Positions 27,606-36,925 of a DNA stretch of 64,000 nucleotides are shown in pieces. Made by a program: the position numbers and the translations under genes. Source of the stretch: Synergistaceae bacterium. Its GTDB lineage: Bacteria > Synergistota > Synergistia > Synergistales > Aminobacteriaceae. Every line of letters starts with the position of its first letter. The stretch's first letter is position 1. The DNA lies in contig JAFYBQ010000006.1 of assembly GCA_017540085.1 (NCBI GenBank), positions 62,001 to 126,000 on the forward strand, given 5' to 3'. The notes under the pieces are model-generated. The model did not search any database and was not told the origin of the DNA. It worked only from the letters and a program-made list of their open reading frames with translations.

Positions 27606-29237
27606 TTATCCCCCTCCGAGTTTCCCGGCCATGTAATCATACGGCACTAATGCTATTGTCCTGTTCTCATCGTCAGCAATGAAGGCCGTGTACTTGCAGA
27701 CCTCATGAACGATATACGTCAATCCCCTGACTGTTACGACCGCGCCGGGGTAGCATATATCCTTCACGCGGACTATTCCCTTGTCGCGGACTAGGGCTAT
27801 TTGTTCCTCAAGCGCGTCAAGCTCTTTCTGCATTCCTGCCCTTGCTGCCTGAAGCTGAAATTTCATTTTCGTCAAGTCCATCATCATGGCGCGTTTTTTG
27901 TCGTCAAGTTTTCCGGCGGCCTCAAGTTTTTTCAGCAGTATCATATTTGGCTCTAAGCGTTCGAGATTCTCATCACAGCGTTTTATTTCGGTTGAGAATA
28001 TTTTTCGCCTCTCTAACTGTTCCGGGGGGAGTCCTACAACGACTTCCGTTTTTGTTCCCATTTCAGAGCCGAGAACGTTGCAGGCTACCTCTAATCCGGC
28101 CTCGATTCTTCCTCCTGCTATCTGGGAATGCTTGCCGCTTCCGAGAGCCATTACAGCCGTCTGCGCGTAAAGCCTGCTGTGAAGTATTGCGTTTTTGACG
28201 AGGATTGTTCCTCCGCTGCGTATTGTTGCCTGATCGCCGAAACTGAGCGAAATATCGCCGTTAGCCCGGACTGTTCCGCGTCCCATTCCCCGGACTCCGC
28301 CCTGAATGACTATAACGCCCTGGCTGTCGATATCTGCGCCTTCTACAGGGCCGTTTACTGTGATATTGCCCTGCGCTACAACGTGGAAGCCGTCCCGGAC
28401 AGCCCCGGTGATTTTCACAGCCCCGGTGAAGTCAATGCTCCCTATCGCGAAATCTATATCCTGATGAATGTCAAGCTCAGGGAGGACAACGAGCCGCCCG
28501 CGTTCATTCTTTAGCTGGCCTTCTGCGGTTGCGATAAGGACGAGGGGATTCGTTTCGTCGCGCTTGAGTCCCTCGCCGAACGAGAAATCTACATTTTTGA
28601 CAGCCTTAGCTTTTGCTACATTCCCGGTAACGTCGACTCCGTTTTTGCCGTTGACTAAAGGATGCTTTACGGCGATTTCCTGCCCCGGGTGAACCGTAAC
28701 GATTGTGCTGCGGCTCCAAAAGTCTATCTTCTCATCATCACGGACATCAAAAGGCTTGTCGGGGTCTTTGATGAGTTCTATTTCTGCGTCTCTGCCCTCA
28801 ATCGGCGGTGTTCCTGTGGCGACTATTACGGCCTCATTCTTGAGTTTCCGCGCTAACAACGACTGTATAGCCTCATCGCTGACTCCTACTTTCACGCCGT
28901 GTGCTGTGAGACTCTGTTTCACCTCGTCAACAGTCGGCCAAGGCTTTGTGAAAAACGGCGGCTCAATCGCTACGGAGGCATTCATTTTGTCTTTGTCTAG
29001 GGTTACGAGAATTTTTGCGTTTTTCTCAAGCGACTCGCTCCGTCCGCAGATCTTGCACATTGCCTTGTCTTTAATGAATTTCCGCACGGCTTTGAAGTCA
29101 TAGCGGGCAATCCCCCATTCTTTGAGGAAGGCGTACAAATCATTCTCGTTGAAATTTTCCGGCTTCCAGCATGACAGATATATTCCGTCCTCGTGAGCTT
29201 CAAGAAAGAAATTATCCTTGTCTAACAAAAATCTCAC
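27606..29237 (-). CDS. fapA: FapA-family (DUF342) flagellar assembly protein
   Basis: 543 residues. The N-terminal part starts with a small domain (1-70); the diagnostic core runs from about 130: IVATGTPPIEGRDAEIEL, HPGQEIAVKHPLVNGKNGVDV-TG and then a right-handed beta-helix of short repeats (ITVNGPVEGADIDSQGVIVI, GTVRANGDISLSFGDQATIR). A coiled coil (about 405-465) precedes a C-terminal beta segment. Family members with this layout are implicated in polar flagellar assembly and cell polarity in Vibrio and clostridia. It directly follows fliA by five bases. Confidence 0.85.
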   Translation of the reverse strand: MRFLLDKDNFFLEAHEDGIYLSCWKPENFNENDLYAFLKEWGIARYDFKAVRKFIKDKAMCKICGRSESLEKNAKILVTLDKDKMNASVAIEPPFFTKPWPTVDEVKQSLTAHGVKVGVSDEAIQSLLARKLKNEAVIVATGTPPIEGRDAEIELIKDPDKPFDVRDDEKIDFWSRSTIVTVHPGQEIAVKHPLVNGKNGVDVTGNVAKAKAVKNVDFSFGEGLKRDETNPLVLIATAEGQLKNERGRLVVLPELDIHQDIDFAIGSIDFTGAVKITGAVRDGFHVVAQGNITVNGPVEGADIDSQGVIVIQGGVRGMGRGTVRANGDISLSFGDQATIRSGGTILVKNAILHSRLYAQTAVMALGSGKHSQIAGGRIEAGLEVACNVLGSEMGTKTEVVVGLPPEQLERRKIFSTEIKRCDENLERLEPNMILLKKLEAAGKLDDKKRAMMMDLTKMKFQLQAARAGMQKELDALEEQIALVRDKGIVRVKDICYPGAVVTVRGLTYIVHEVCKYTAFIADDENRTIALVPYDYMAGKLGGG

Positions 29238-29242
29238 CCCCT

Positions 29243-29995
29243 CTACATTTCGTTGAGCTTCCTGCGTAAAATCGTGCGGAGCATTGCCAGCCCCTTCCCG
29301 TGAATCTGAGACACCCGGCTTTCTGACACTCCCATAACCGCGCCGATCTCCTTCAGCGTGAGTCCCTCGTAGTAATACAGACTCAGCATCTGCCGCTCAC
29401 GTTCGGGGAGTTCCGCTAGTGCCTCGGCTAACTGCTGCTTTTCGCTCTCATCGTCGAGTCTGTCCTCGGCTGTCTCGCGGTCGTCCGCAAGAGTCGCGCC
29501 CGTGTCAACATCACCGTCATCAAGCGGCGTTGTGTCGTCAAGAGATGTGATATATCCGCGTGAGGCAAGGTCTTGAATCTCGTAGTACTCATCCTCGGAG
29601 ACTCCCATTTCGGCCATGATGAGCGAGTCATTCATTTCGCCTTTGTCGCGCAAAACTTTCTCCATTGCGCGGTTGAACTTCTGCACTTTCTCGCGGCCTG
29701 TGCGTGAAAACCAGTCGCATTTTCTCAGCTCGTCAAGAATCGCGCCGCGTATCCGGGGGATTGCGTATGTCTGAAAAACGTAGCCCTTTGACGGGTCGAA
29801 TTTCTCTACCGCGTCCATAAGCCCGAATACCCCGAACGATATTATGTCCTCATAGTCGAGTCCCTGCGGAGGAGTTACGGCCATTCTTCCGACAACATAC
29901 TTTATCAGCGGCAAATACTGCATGATTAACTCATCGCGCCCCTGCCCGGTGCCGGTATATTTCTGCCACAAGGCTTTTTCTTGTGCTGTCGTCAT
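29243..29995 (-). CDS. fliA: Sigma-28 flagellar RNA polymerase sigma factor
   Basis: 250 residues from the ATG at 29995; an in-frame TTG at 30025 would add ten residues, and neither has an ideal ribosome site (GGAG is about 16 bases from the ATG). Region 2 reads EDIISFGVFGLMDAVEKFDP and FQTYAIPRIRGAILDELRKC; region 4 reads LPERERQMLSLYYYEGLTLKE-IGAVMGVSESRVSQIH. The FliA-type pattern (R-I-R-G-A-I-x-D-x-L-R) is clear. It directs late flagellar and chemotaxis genes. Overlapped or nearly touched by cheD, so tightly coupled. Confidence 0.93.
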   Translation of the reverse strand: MTTAQEKALWQKYTGTGQGRDELIMQYLPLIKYVVGRMAVTPPQGLDYEDIISFGVFGLMDAVEKFDPSKGYVFQTYAIPRIRGAILDELRKCDWFSRTGREKVQKFNRAMEKVLRDKGEMNDSLIMAEMGVSEDEYYEIQDLASRGYITSLDDTTPLDDGDVDTGATLADDRETAEDRLDDESEKQQLAEALAELPERERQMLSLYYYEGLTLKEIGAVMGVSESRVSQIHGKGLAMLRTILRRKLNEM

Positions 29996-29999
29996 CCCA

Positions 30000-30491
30000 T
30001 TAAATTTCGCTGACTCCTTTCCCAAGAGTCTTTACCTTCAGCATCCAGTTGCTTGTGGAAAATTCTATAGTCCGTCCCTTGTTGCCGCCTGTGTCTGACG
30101 CAATGAGGGCGATACCCATCCGGGCGAGTCGTTTCTTTGTCTCTGATACGTTCTTTGCGCCGACTGTGAGAAATTCCGCGCTTGCTCCCGGAAGTGAGAA
30201 CATCTGCGCGCCTCCTGCGATTTTCGCCTTTATGCGGGGGCGTGTGGCTCCTTTCTTGAGCATTTCTTCAATGATTGCCGGGACTGCTGTATCCGCGAAC
30301 TTTCCGACTTTTTCCGAACCGTGAAGGCCGCGGCTGTCAGGCAGCATTATGTGAGCCATTCCCGCGACTTTCGCGAACGAGTCATAGACTACAAGCCCGA
30401 TACATGAACCTAGTCCGAGCGTGATTAACTTTACGGGGGCTGATACAACCATCAAATCAGCCATTCCCAAAACTATACTGCTTTCAGCCAT
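30000..30491 (-). CDS. cheD: Chemoreceptor glutamine deamidase CheD
   Basis: 163 residues from the ATG at 30491, which shares its A with the cheC stop. LGLGSCIGLVVYD carries the catalytic cysteine, AHIMLPDS the histidine, and KAKIAGGAQMF the third conserved block. CheD deamidates receptor glutamines and binds CheC, which it activates; the two genes are overlapped as expected for stoichiometric partners. Confidence 0.93.
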   Translation of the reverse strand: MAESSIVLGMADLMVVSAPVKLITLGLGSCIGLVVYDSFAKVAGMAHIMLPDSRGLHGSEKVGKFADTAVPAIIEEMLKKGATRPRIKAKIAGGAQMFSLPGASAEFLTVGAKNVSETKKRLARMGIALIASDTGGNKGRTIEFSTSNWMLKVKTLGKGVSEI

Positions 30492-31129
30492 CAAACCACC
30501 TTCAGCTTTCTCAGTAAAAGCTCCAATGAATCCGGGTCAGGTATCAGGATTATATGACCCGAAATTTTATGCCCTTCCTCTAATCCCTCGACTTTCAGCT
30601 CAGTGTTCACAAGTAAAGCAGTCTCGCCCATCTGCCCGTATATTGACGCAACGACATCAAGAATTGAGCTTAACATGTCATGAGCAACGCCGGGGACGCT
30701 TATTTGATGCTGAGTCCCTAACAGCATATTTATCGCGTTGAGGAATGATGACAGGACTATATTTCCGACCTCACTTAATGCGCTGTCGGTCATCTCCTGC
30801 GGGACTTCCCCGGCCGGAATGAACGTCCCGAACTGCTGTTTGAGGAGCAATTCAACCATCAACTGCGCGTCCTCTTCCGGCTGAATGAATATCAAACTGC
30901 ACTGAAAACCGCCCGTAGACCGAACGAACACAGCCCCTACAATCTGCAATGGATCTCCGTAATGTTCGCCAAGCTCGTATATTGAGACAAGCTCCGTTTT
31001 CGGCACGTCCATATGAATCATGCGCGACAATAATCCGCTGAGGGCTGTTGCGGCGTTTCCTGTGCCGATGTTGCCGACCTCGCGAATCGCGTCAAGCTGT
31101 CTTTCGGTGAATGAAACAATGTCAGGCAT
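30491..31129 (-). CDS. cheC: CheY-P phosphatase CheC
   Basis: 212 residues. LDAIREVGNIGTGNAATALS and, in the second half, DSALSEVGNIVLSSFLNAIN are the two D/S-x-x-x-E-x-x-N phosphatase motifs of CheC; both keep the Glu and Asn. Acts with CheD in adaptation. Located between cheA and cheD. Confidence 0.93.
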   Translation of the reverse strand: MPDIVSFTERQLDAIREVGNIGTGNAATALSGLLSRMIHMDVPKTELVSIYELGEHYGDPLQIVGAVFVRSTGGFQCSLIFIQPEEDAQLMVELLLKQQFGTFIPAGEVPQEMTDSALSEVGNIVLSSFLNAINMLLGTQHQISVPGVAHDMLSSILDVVASIYGQMGETALLVNTELKVEGLEEGHKISGHIILIPDPDSLELLLRKLKVV

Positions 31130-31148
31130 TATTATTGCACCTCACATA

Positions 31149-33218
31149 TTAGCCCTTTGTCGAGTAGAACGAGGCAACGTCAAGAATCAGTGCTACATTT
31201 CCATCACCGAGAATTGTACCGCCCGTAATGCCGTCAATTTTCGACAGGAAGCGACCCAATGACTTTATGACTATTTCCTGCTGGCCGATTAATTCCGAGA
31301 CAATGAAGCCGATTTTGTTTTTGCCGATTTTCACCACGACAACGGGATATTCGTTGCGGTCATGCTCTACTCCTTCAGAGCCGAGAATATCGCCGAGAAT
31401 GTTCAGCGACAGCACTTCACCGCGCAATAACGTTGTAGGCTCGCCGTGAACTGTCTTTATGTCATCGCGCCTGACCATTATTGTTTCTTCTACGTTTTCG
31501 AGGGAGATTGCGTAAGTTTCTTTTCCGACTTTGATTAACAGCGACAGGACTATAGCGAGAGTCAGCGGCAGGCGAATATATACGTGTGTTCCCTCGTTCT
31601 TTTTGCTGGCAAGGTCAAACTGTCCGCCGAGAGCCTCGACTTTCGTTTTCACCGCGTCCATTCCCACACCGCGCCCGGAAAGGTCTGTTATCTGCTTGGC
31701 CATGCTGAAGCCGGGCAGTAACACAAGCTGCTGTGCTTCCTCGTCCGACATTATTGCGGCTCTGTCCTCAGTGATGACTCCGCGCTCTATGGCTTTCTGC
31801 TTCACTTTGTCGGGGTCAATTCCGGCTCCGTCGTCTGACACCTCAATAACGACTCCGCTTCCCTCCTGATATGCGGCAATTTTGAGCGTACCTTTCTCCG
31901 GCTTGCCCAATGCTTTGCGCTCATCGGGATGTTCGATTCCGTGATCCATTGAGTTACGGATTAAGTGAACCATAGGGTCGCCGATTTCGTCAATGACAGT
32001 GCGGTCTAATTCTGTGTCTTCTCCCTCAAGCACTAATTCAACGTTTTTGTTGAGGGTCTTGCACAGGTCGCGGATTAGGCGCGGGAATCTGTCGAACGTG
32101 AAACTCACAGGCACCATACGCAATTTCGTAACAAGCTCCTGAATGTCGCCTGAAATCCTGCCTAACTGGGACAAAGTATCATCAAACTGTCTCAATCTTG
32201 CTTCCTGAACAAGCCGCTCGATTCTTGCGCGTGAGATGACTAACTCGCCTACAAGATTCATCAGCTTGTCGAGCCTGCCAATGTCGACTCTTACGGTCTG
32301 GCTTCCCTTCTTGGCTGTGTCTTTCTTTGCGGGAGTCGGTGCTGATGCCTGAGCGGGTGCGGGTGCGGGTGCTGACGGTGCCGGGGCTGGAGCGGGAGTC
32401 GGTGCTGATGCCTGAGCGGGTGCGGGCGCGGGTGCTGACGGTGCCGGGGCGGGTGCGGAGGCTTCAGCTTTGACCTCTGTAACTTCCGCTGACTGAACAT
32501 CGCCGATCTTCTCTATCGCGGCTTTAACTTCCTCAGCAGGCGCGGGAGTCGCTACGTAAACATTGAAGTCAAACTCAAACTCTTCTTTCTCAAGCGCGTC
32601 TGTGGGAGGCTCTGCGCGGAAAATTTCGCCCATCTCTTCAAGCCTGTTGACTACCATATACGCCCGGGCAGCTTTGAGAAGACAGCTCTGACTCAGCGTT
32701 ACATGTACGTTATATGCGTTTGAGCCTTCAGCGTTTGCCTTCTTTGCCCATTCTGAGTCCTGAGACGATACCATTGTCCCGCCGTTGTCAGCAGGAGCAG
32801 GAGCCGCGGCAGATGCTACGGGAGCAGGCGCAGGGCCTTCGTTCCTCAAATCGTGAACCATCCCGGAGACATCTATATGCGCGTCATTGCCGCCTCCCCT
32901 GATTGCGTCGGCCATTTCCTGCAATGTGTCGAGTCCCTGAAATAGCCTGTTCATGTCGGCCTCAGTAAGCGGGCGCGTTCCCTTCCTCGCAGCGTCTAAC
33001 CTGTCTTCCATCGCGTGAGTAAGGCCCATCATGTTCGTGAAGCCCATTGTCCCGGCCATGCCCTTTAACGTATGAGCGGCGCGGAAAATCTCGTTTATCA
33101 CGTCCATGTCGGTCATATTCTTTTCGAGGGCGAGAAGCAAATCATCTAATTTCTGTACGTTGTCGTCAGTCTCATCGAGGAAAGCTCCCAAGTACTGACT
33201 CATATCCATATCTGACAA
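31149..33218 (-). CDS. cheA: Chemotaxis histidine kinase CheA
   Basis: 689 residues. A TTG start at 33218 is kept because AAGGGGG is 11 bases upstream; an ATG nine bases later is possible. Domains: Hpt (1-110, phosphorylated His49 in FRAAHTLKGMAG), a possible P2 region (about 165-250), a Pro/Ala linker with a perfect-type tandem repeat, dimerisation domain (about 310-375), HATPase (N box RNSMDHGIEHP, G box DDGAGID) and C-terminal CheW-like domain. Receives receptor signals and phosphorylates CheB and CheY. No cheW gene lies in this cluster. Confidence 0.95.
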   Translation of the reverse strand: MSDMDMSQYLGAFLDETDDNVQKLDDLLLALEKNMTDMDVINEIFRAAHTLKGMAGTMGFTNMMGLTHAMEDRLDAARKGTRPLTEADMNRLFQGLDTLQEMADAIRGGGNDAHIDVSGMVHDLRNEGPAPAPVASAAAPAPADNGGTMVSSQDSEWAKKANAEGSNAYNVHVTLSQSCLLKAARAYMVVNRLEEMGEIFRAEPPTDALEKEEFEFDFNVYVATPAPAEEVKAAIEKIGDVQSAEVTEVKAEASAPAPAPSAPAPAPAQASAPTPAPAPAPSAPAPAPAQASAPTPAKKDTAKKGSQTVRVDIGRLDKLMNLVGELVISRARIERLVQEARLRQFDDTLSQLGRISGDIQELVTKLRMVPVSFTFDRFPRLIRDLCKTLNKNVELVLEGEDTELDRTVIDEIGDPMVHLIRNSMDHGIEHPDERKALGKPEKGTLKIAAYQEGSGVVIEVSDDGAGIDPDKVKQKAIERGVITEDRAAIMSDEEAQQLVLLPGFSMAKQITDLSGRGVGMDAVKTKVEALGGQFDLASKKNEGTHVYIRLPLTLAIVLSLLIKVGKETYAISLENVEETIMVRRDDIKTVHGEPTTLLRGEVLSLNILGDILGSEGVEHDRNEYPVVVVKIGKNKIGFIVSELIGQQEIVIKSLGRFLSKIDGITGGTILGDGNVALILDVASFYSTKG
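32331..32456 (-). repeat. 63-base tandem repeat in the cheA linker
   Basis: Two copies of a 63-base unit (starting 32331 and 32394) with few differences encode a 21-residue Ala/Pro/Ser/Thr unit (APAPAPSAPAPAPAQASAPT ...). Length in frame, so it only changes linker length. Confidence 0.8.
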
Positions 33219-33239
33219 AGTAAATATTTCCCCCTTCGG

Positions 33240-34316
33240 TTACCCTTTAACGATTCTCACCATAGCGTCAGGAATTTCATCAAGCGGCAGAATCTCATCA
33301 ACTATTCCCGCGTCAACAGCGGCTTTCGGCATTCCGTAGACAACGCATGTCTTCTGACTCTCGGCAATGACATACGCGCCCCGCTTTTTGAGGGCTATTG
33401 CGCCGTCCGTGCCGTCTCTGCCCATTCCCGTAAGTATAACGCAGAGGACATTTCCGGCGTATTCGTCAGCAAGACTCAGGAACATTATATTTGCCGCAGG
33501 TTTGACCGAAAGCACCGGGGGAGCGTCCGACAGTGAACACACCGCCGTGCCCTGCCTGCGCTTTATGACGAGATGACTTCCGCCCGGAGCGATTACAGCA
33601 CGGCCAGGCTTTAGCGTGAGTCCCTCGAAACCTTCAACAACTTCAATCTGCGAGGCCTCATTGAGCCGCTTGGCGAATGACCCGGTGAACTCCTTGGGCA
33701 TGTGCTGTGTTATGACGATAGGGACGGGAAATTTTTTCGGGAGTTTCGGCATCAGCTCGCTTAACGCCATAGGGCCGCCTGTTGATGAGGCAATCGCTAC
33801 AATGTCGTAACGCCCTGTTCCCATCATGGGAGGCATCATCCTGCGGAAATCTGTTGCGGGCGCAAGCGGCTTCAGCGGCGCGGCGAATGTTCCTGCGCGT
33901 CTCACTTTCGCGGTGCTTGCGGCTATAACCTTGTCGATAATGTCCCGGCCTATCTCTTTGATGTTCAGCGATATAGACCCGGACGGCTTCCCGATAAAGT
34001 CAACACAGCCCAGCGCAAGAGCCTTCAATGTAGTCTCGGCTCCTTCCTGAGTCATAGTGCTTACCATAATTACGGGGATAGGGTTAGTCTTCATTATTTC
34101 CTCAAGTGCTTTCAGGCCGTCCATGTTGGGCATTTCTACGTCCATCGTAACAATGTCGGGCTTGAGGGCTTTTATCTGCGCTATAGCGTCTTTTCCGTCC
34201 CGTGCTGTTCCTGCGACTTCTATGCGCGGGTCTGTCCTCAGAATATCGCTGATGAATTGCCGCATCAATGCGCTGTCATCTACTACAAGTACCCTGATTT
34301 TACCATTAGGGGGCAT
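33240..34316 (-). CDS. cheB: Chemotaxis methylesterase CheB
   Basis: 358 residues. Receiver domain with the acidic pair at 13-14 and phospho-acceptor Asp59 (IVTMDVEMPNMDG), a linker, then the methylesterase with the triad in VAIASSTGGPMAL (Ser about 176), VITQHMPKEFT (His) and GMGRDGTDGA (Asp). Removes receptor methyl groups. The ATG at 34316 has only a weak site; a near-perfect AAAGGAGG lies about 50 bases further upstream with no usable start in frame. Confidence 0.95.
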   Translation of the reverse strand: MPPNGKIRVLVVDDSALMRQFISDILRTDPRIEVAGTARDGKDAIAQIKALKPDIVTMDVEMPNMDGLKALEEIMKTNPIPVIMVSTMTQEGAETTLKALALGCVDFIGKPSGSISLNIKEIGRDIIDKVIAASTAKVRRAGTFAAPLKPLAPATDFRRMMPPMMGTGRYDIVAIASSTGGPMALSELMPKLPKKFPVPIVITQHMPKEFTGSFAKRLNEASQIEVVEGFEGLTLKPGRAVIAPGGSHLVIKRRQGTAVCSLSDAPPVLSVKPAANIMFLSLADEYAGNVLCVILTGMGRDGTDGAIALKKRGAYVIAESQKTCVVYGMPKAAVDAGIVDEILPLDEIPDAMVRIVKG

Positions 34317-34422
34317 TTCACTTTCTCTGCTGACGGTACAATAATACTACAGCAGATCCGCACCTCCTTTACTGTTTTGTGTGTATGATAATTATAGCTT
34401 TAGATTCAGAAATTAACGCACT

Positions 34423-35412
34423 CTATTTTTTGTCGGCAAATAAAGTTTTCGCCAGCCGCGACAAAAATCCCCTCATGCCCTTTCGCCTGGCCGGGAAATT
34501 TTCGTGTTTGACATCGACACCCTCGCACAGCCTCAGCAAATCCCCGGCAAGATTCCTCATACATATTCCGGCACTTGACTCAGGGGCTGACCTGTAGAAT
34601 ATCCTGCAATTTTTGACCGAACGCTCTATAACGTCATCTTTCAGGACATAGCCCAAGTACATAGGCGCGTTCCCAAGAAACTGCATTGAGGCGAGGCGGA
34701 TTCTTTCGGCGACTTCTTGAGCTTCCCTGCTTGAGCTTGCCATGTTCACAACGAGCATTAATCCTCCTGCTGTGTCTTTGCTTCCCTGCCACGCCGCCGC
34801 GCCCAATGACTTTATGACCCCGTAAGCGTCCCGTATGCTAGTCGGCTCAGGTGTCGTAATCAGCAGTGTAATCTCCGAGGCGTAAGCGAACGACAGCACA
34901 CCGCGGTGAATCCCTGCTCCCGCGTCCATTATGAGATAGTCTGTCATATCCTCAAGCCCCGAAAGAGCGTCAAACAATCTTTCCATCGCGAACTCGTCGA
35001 GGTCGGCAATCTCCTTTATACCGTAGCCGCCCGGCAGTAATGACACTGACCCGTTGAGGCTTGTTGCGCGTTCGGAGGTCTTGAAGTGTACGAGAATCTC
35101 ATTCAGATTCCGCGAGCCTTCTATGAGGTGCGCTATGTTGTAGCGGGCATTGCGGACTCCGCAGAGTATGTCAAGATTCGCCATGCCTAAATCCGCGTCA
35201 ATGAGTACGACTCTTTTGCCGAAATCAGCAAGCGCGAATGACAGAGCCGCGGCGATGTTGCTTTTCCCGACACCGCCTTTTCCGCTGAGTATTGAGAGAG
35301 TGTGCAGTCTCGGCGCGGAGGACTGCGGTTTGTTCTTCTGCATGTTGTCTGTTACCATTCGCCTTAATTCTCCAGCCTGGTCAAGATTGTAATCATCACG
35401 ATAACGCGGCAT
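34423..35412 (-). CDS. flhG: MinD-like ATPase FlhG
   Basis: 329 residues. SILSGKGGVGKSN (deviant Walker A, Lys50), VVLIDADLGMANLDILCGV and DYLIMDAGAGI are the MinD/ParA features. The N-terminal DQAGELRRMV (residues 11-20) is the FlhF-stimulating DQAxxLR element that separates FlhG from MinD. With FlhF it sets number and place of flagella. Four bases from flhF. Confidence 0.93.
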   Translation of the reverse strand: MPRYRDDYNLDQAGELRRMVTDNMQKNKPQSSAPRLHTLSILSGKGGVGKSNIAAALSFALADFGKRVVLIDADLGMANLDILCGVRNARYNIAHLIEGSRNLNEILVHFKTSERATSLNGSVSLLPGGYGIKEIADLDEFAMERLFDALSGLEDMTDYLIMDAGAGIHRGVLSFAYASEITLLITTPEPTSIRDAYGVIKSLGAAAWQGSKDTAGGLMLVVNMASSSREAQEVAERIRLASMQFLGNAPMYLGYVLKDDVIERSVKNCRIFYRSAPESSAGICMRNLAGDLLRLCEGVDVKHENFPARRKGMRGFLSRLAKTLFADKK

Positions 35413-35416
35413 AGCC

Positions 35417-36922
35417 TTAACGCTTCCGTTCTTCTTCTGACTTCATGAGGAAATCAGCAATTCTTGAGCCTGTCGCGGTCTCAATGTCTTTCGGGACGTT
35501 CTGCCCTACCGTGAGGAATGAGACGGGGCAGCCCATTACCTGATGTATGTTGAAGATTGAGCCGTAGCTGACTGTCTCATCAAGTTTCGTGAAAAGAAGG
35601 TGCGACACCGGGATGTTCGGTATATGCTCTACAACGTCAAGCATGTCTTTGTACTTCATATTTGCCGCTAATACAAGGTGAACAGCGTCGGGCGTGAAGG
35701 AGTTATAGATGTTCTCGAAAAGCTCCATGTTCTTTTTGTCGCGCTGAGACCTTCCGGCGGTGTCAAGAAGAATAATGTCCGCGTTGTCATGTTCGTCAAC
35801 AACTCCCTGTATTGCGGAAATATCGAATATAATCTCAATGGGAACGCCCAATATTTTTGCGTAAGTCTTGAGCTGTTCAACCGCGGCGATCCTGTAAGTG
35901 TCAGCCGTCAGCAATAATACTCTCTTATGCTCCCATAATGCTTTGATGGCGGCAAGTTTCGCGATTGTTGTAGTTTTGCCGACTCCTGTAGGGCCTAAGA
36001 GCATTACTTTGCGCCCCCCGGCCGCGTCTCCTCCGTTGTCGCCGGCGCATTCGATTTGAGTCGCCAGCCATTTCGTGAAGGGTAATTTTTTCGTGCGGTC
36101 TTTGCGAGTCATGACGGTGTAATCTGCAAGGAGCTTGCGTATATATCTCTCGTCAACATCTGAAGCTCTGAGTCTCCCCTCGACTCCGGCCTCGTCCCCT
36201 GAAAGTGTCGGCATTCCCGCCTGAAATGTATTCTGCTGTGGGCGGTTCATGGCCGATGTTGCGGCGTTCTCGACAGCCGTCAATCTCTGAAGCAATATGT
36301 CAATCCTATCTGCCAGCATTCCGACTTGATCCTTCAGGATTCTTGCGTCATCGTTCGACATGACTCCAGTGTTCCCCCTCTCCGCAAGCGGTGTCCCCCC
36401 TGAGTTAGGGGGGATATGGGTGGTAGGCGCGGGGGGCTGAACGGGTGCGGGCTGTAACGGAGGCTGAACGGGAGCAGGGCGGGTAGTGAGTCCGTAAGCA
36501 TTCCGCAAACCTTCCGGGGAGATTCTAACGTTGTCGGAGGGCAGGCGGTAACCTTCCTCGCCTAACTCTGTTGACGGCATAACAGCGGGGGCTGGTGTTG
36601 CGGGGGACATGCTTCCGCGCTCTTTGAACTCCATCAATTTCTGGAACGCTATGAGATTTTCCCGGCGCGTGTCTTCGTCCATCGTTGACGCTGAAGAGGC
36701 CGCGTTTACCGGGCGTGATTTGGGCTGCGGCTTTGGCGTGTCGTCCTCAAGTATCCCGGCTGTAACCTTCAGCACTGACCGCTGAAACAGACCGAGTACT
36801 CCGCCCTCCTTTATCATTTGCGTGGAAAGTATAACCGCGTCCCGGCCTAATCTTTCGGAGGCTAGGCGCAATGCTTCCGCGTCATCTTTTGCTGTGAACG
36901 TTATCTGATTTGTTACTCTCAT
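35417..36922 (-). CDS. flhF: Flagellar SRP-like GTPase FlhF
   Basis: 501 residues. N-terminal basic domain (FTAKDDAEALRLASERLGRD), a long low-complexity linker (about 75-200), an N domain and then the G domain with GPTGVGKTTTIAKLAA (from about 308), DTAGRSQRD and TKLDETVSYGS. GTPase that recruits early flagellar parts to the assembly site. Its linker contains a palindromic repeat that encodes PPNSGGTPLAERG (about residues 167-181), apparently tolerated because the linker is disordered. Confidence 0.93.
   Translation of the reverse strand: MRVTNQITFTAKDDAEALRLASERLGRDAVILSTQMIKEGGVLGLFQRSVLKVTAGILEDDTPKPQPKSRPVNAASSASTMDEDTRRENLIAFQKLMEFKERGSMSPATPAPAVMPSTELGEEGYRLPSDNVRISPEGLRNAYGLTTRPAPVQPPLQPAPVQPPAPTTHIPPNSGGTPLAERGNTGVMSNDDARILKDQVGMLADRIDILLQRLTAVENAATSAMNRPQQNTFQAGMPTLSGDEAGVEGRLRASDVDERYIRKLLADYTVMTRKDRTKKLPFTKWLATQIECAGDNGGDAAGGRKVMLLGPTGVGKTTTIAKLAAIKALWEHKRVLLLTADTYRIAAVEQLKTYAKILGVPIEIIFDISAIQGVVDEHDNADIILLDTAGRSQRDKKNMELFENIYNSFTPDAVHLVLAANMKYKDMLDVVEHIPNIPVSHLLFTKLDETVSYGSIFNIHQVMGCPVSFLTVGQNVPKDIETATGSRIADFLMKSEEERKR
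36382..36424. repeat. Palindromic element inserted in flhF
   Basis: CCGC/GCGG hairpin (36382-36391) followed by CCCCCCT-GAGTT-AGGGGGG (36395-36413) and ATATGGGTGGT. The core and tail match the element at 13304-13332 (CCCCCCT-loop-AGGGGGG then ATA-x-x-GG-x-GG-T). Inserted in frame. Confidence 0.6.
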
Positions 36923-36925
36923 GAA

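Noticed and set aside
34316-36922. Sigma-28 promoters in the flagellar cluster
   Set aside because: I looked for TAAA...GCCGATAA-like pairs ahead of cheB and flhG and saw none convincing.
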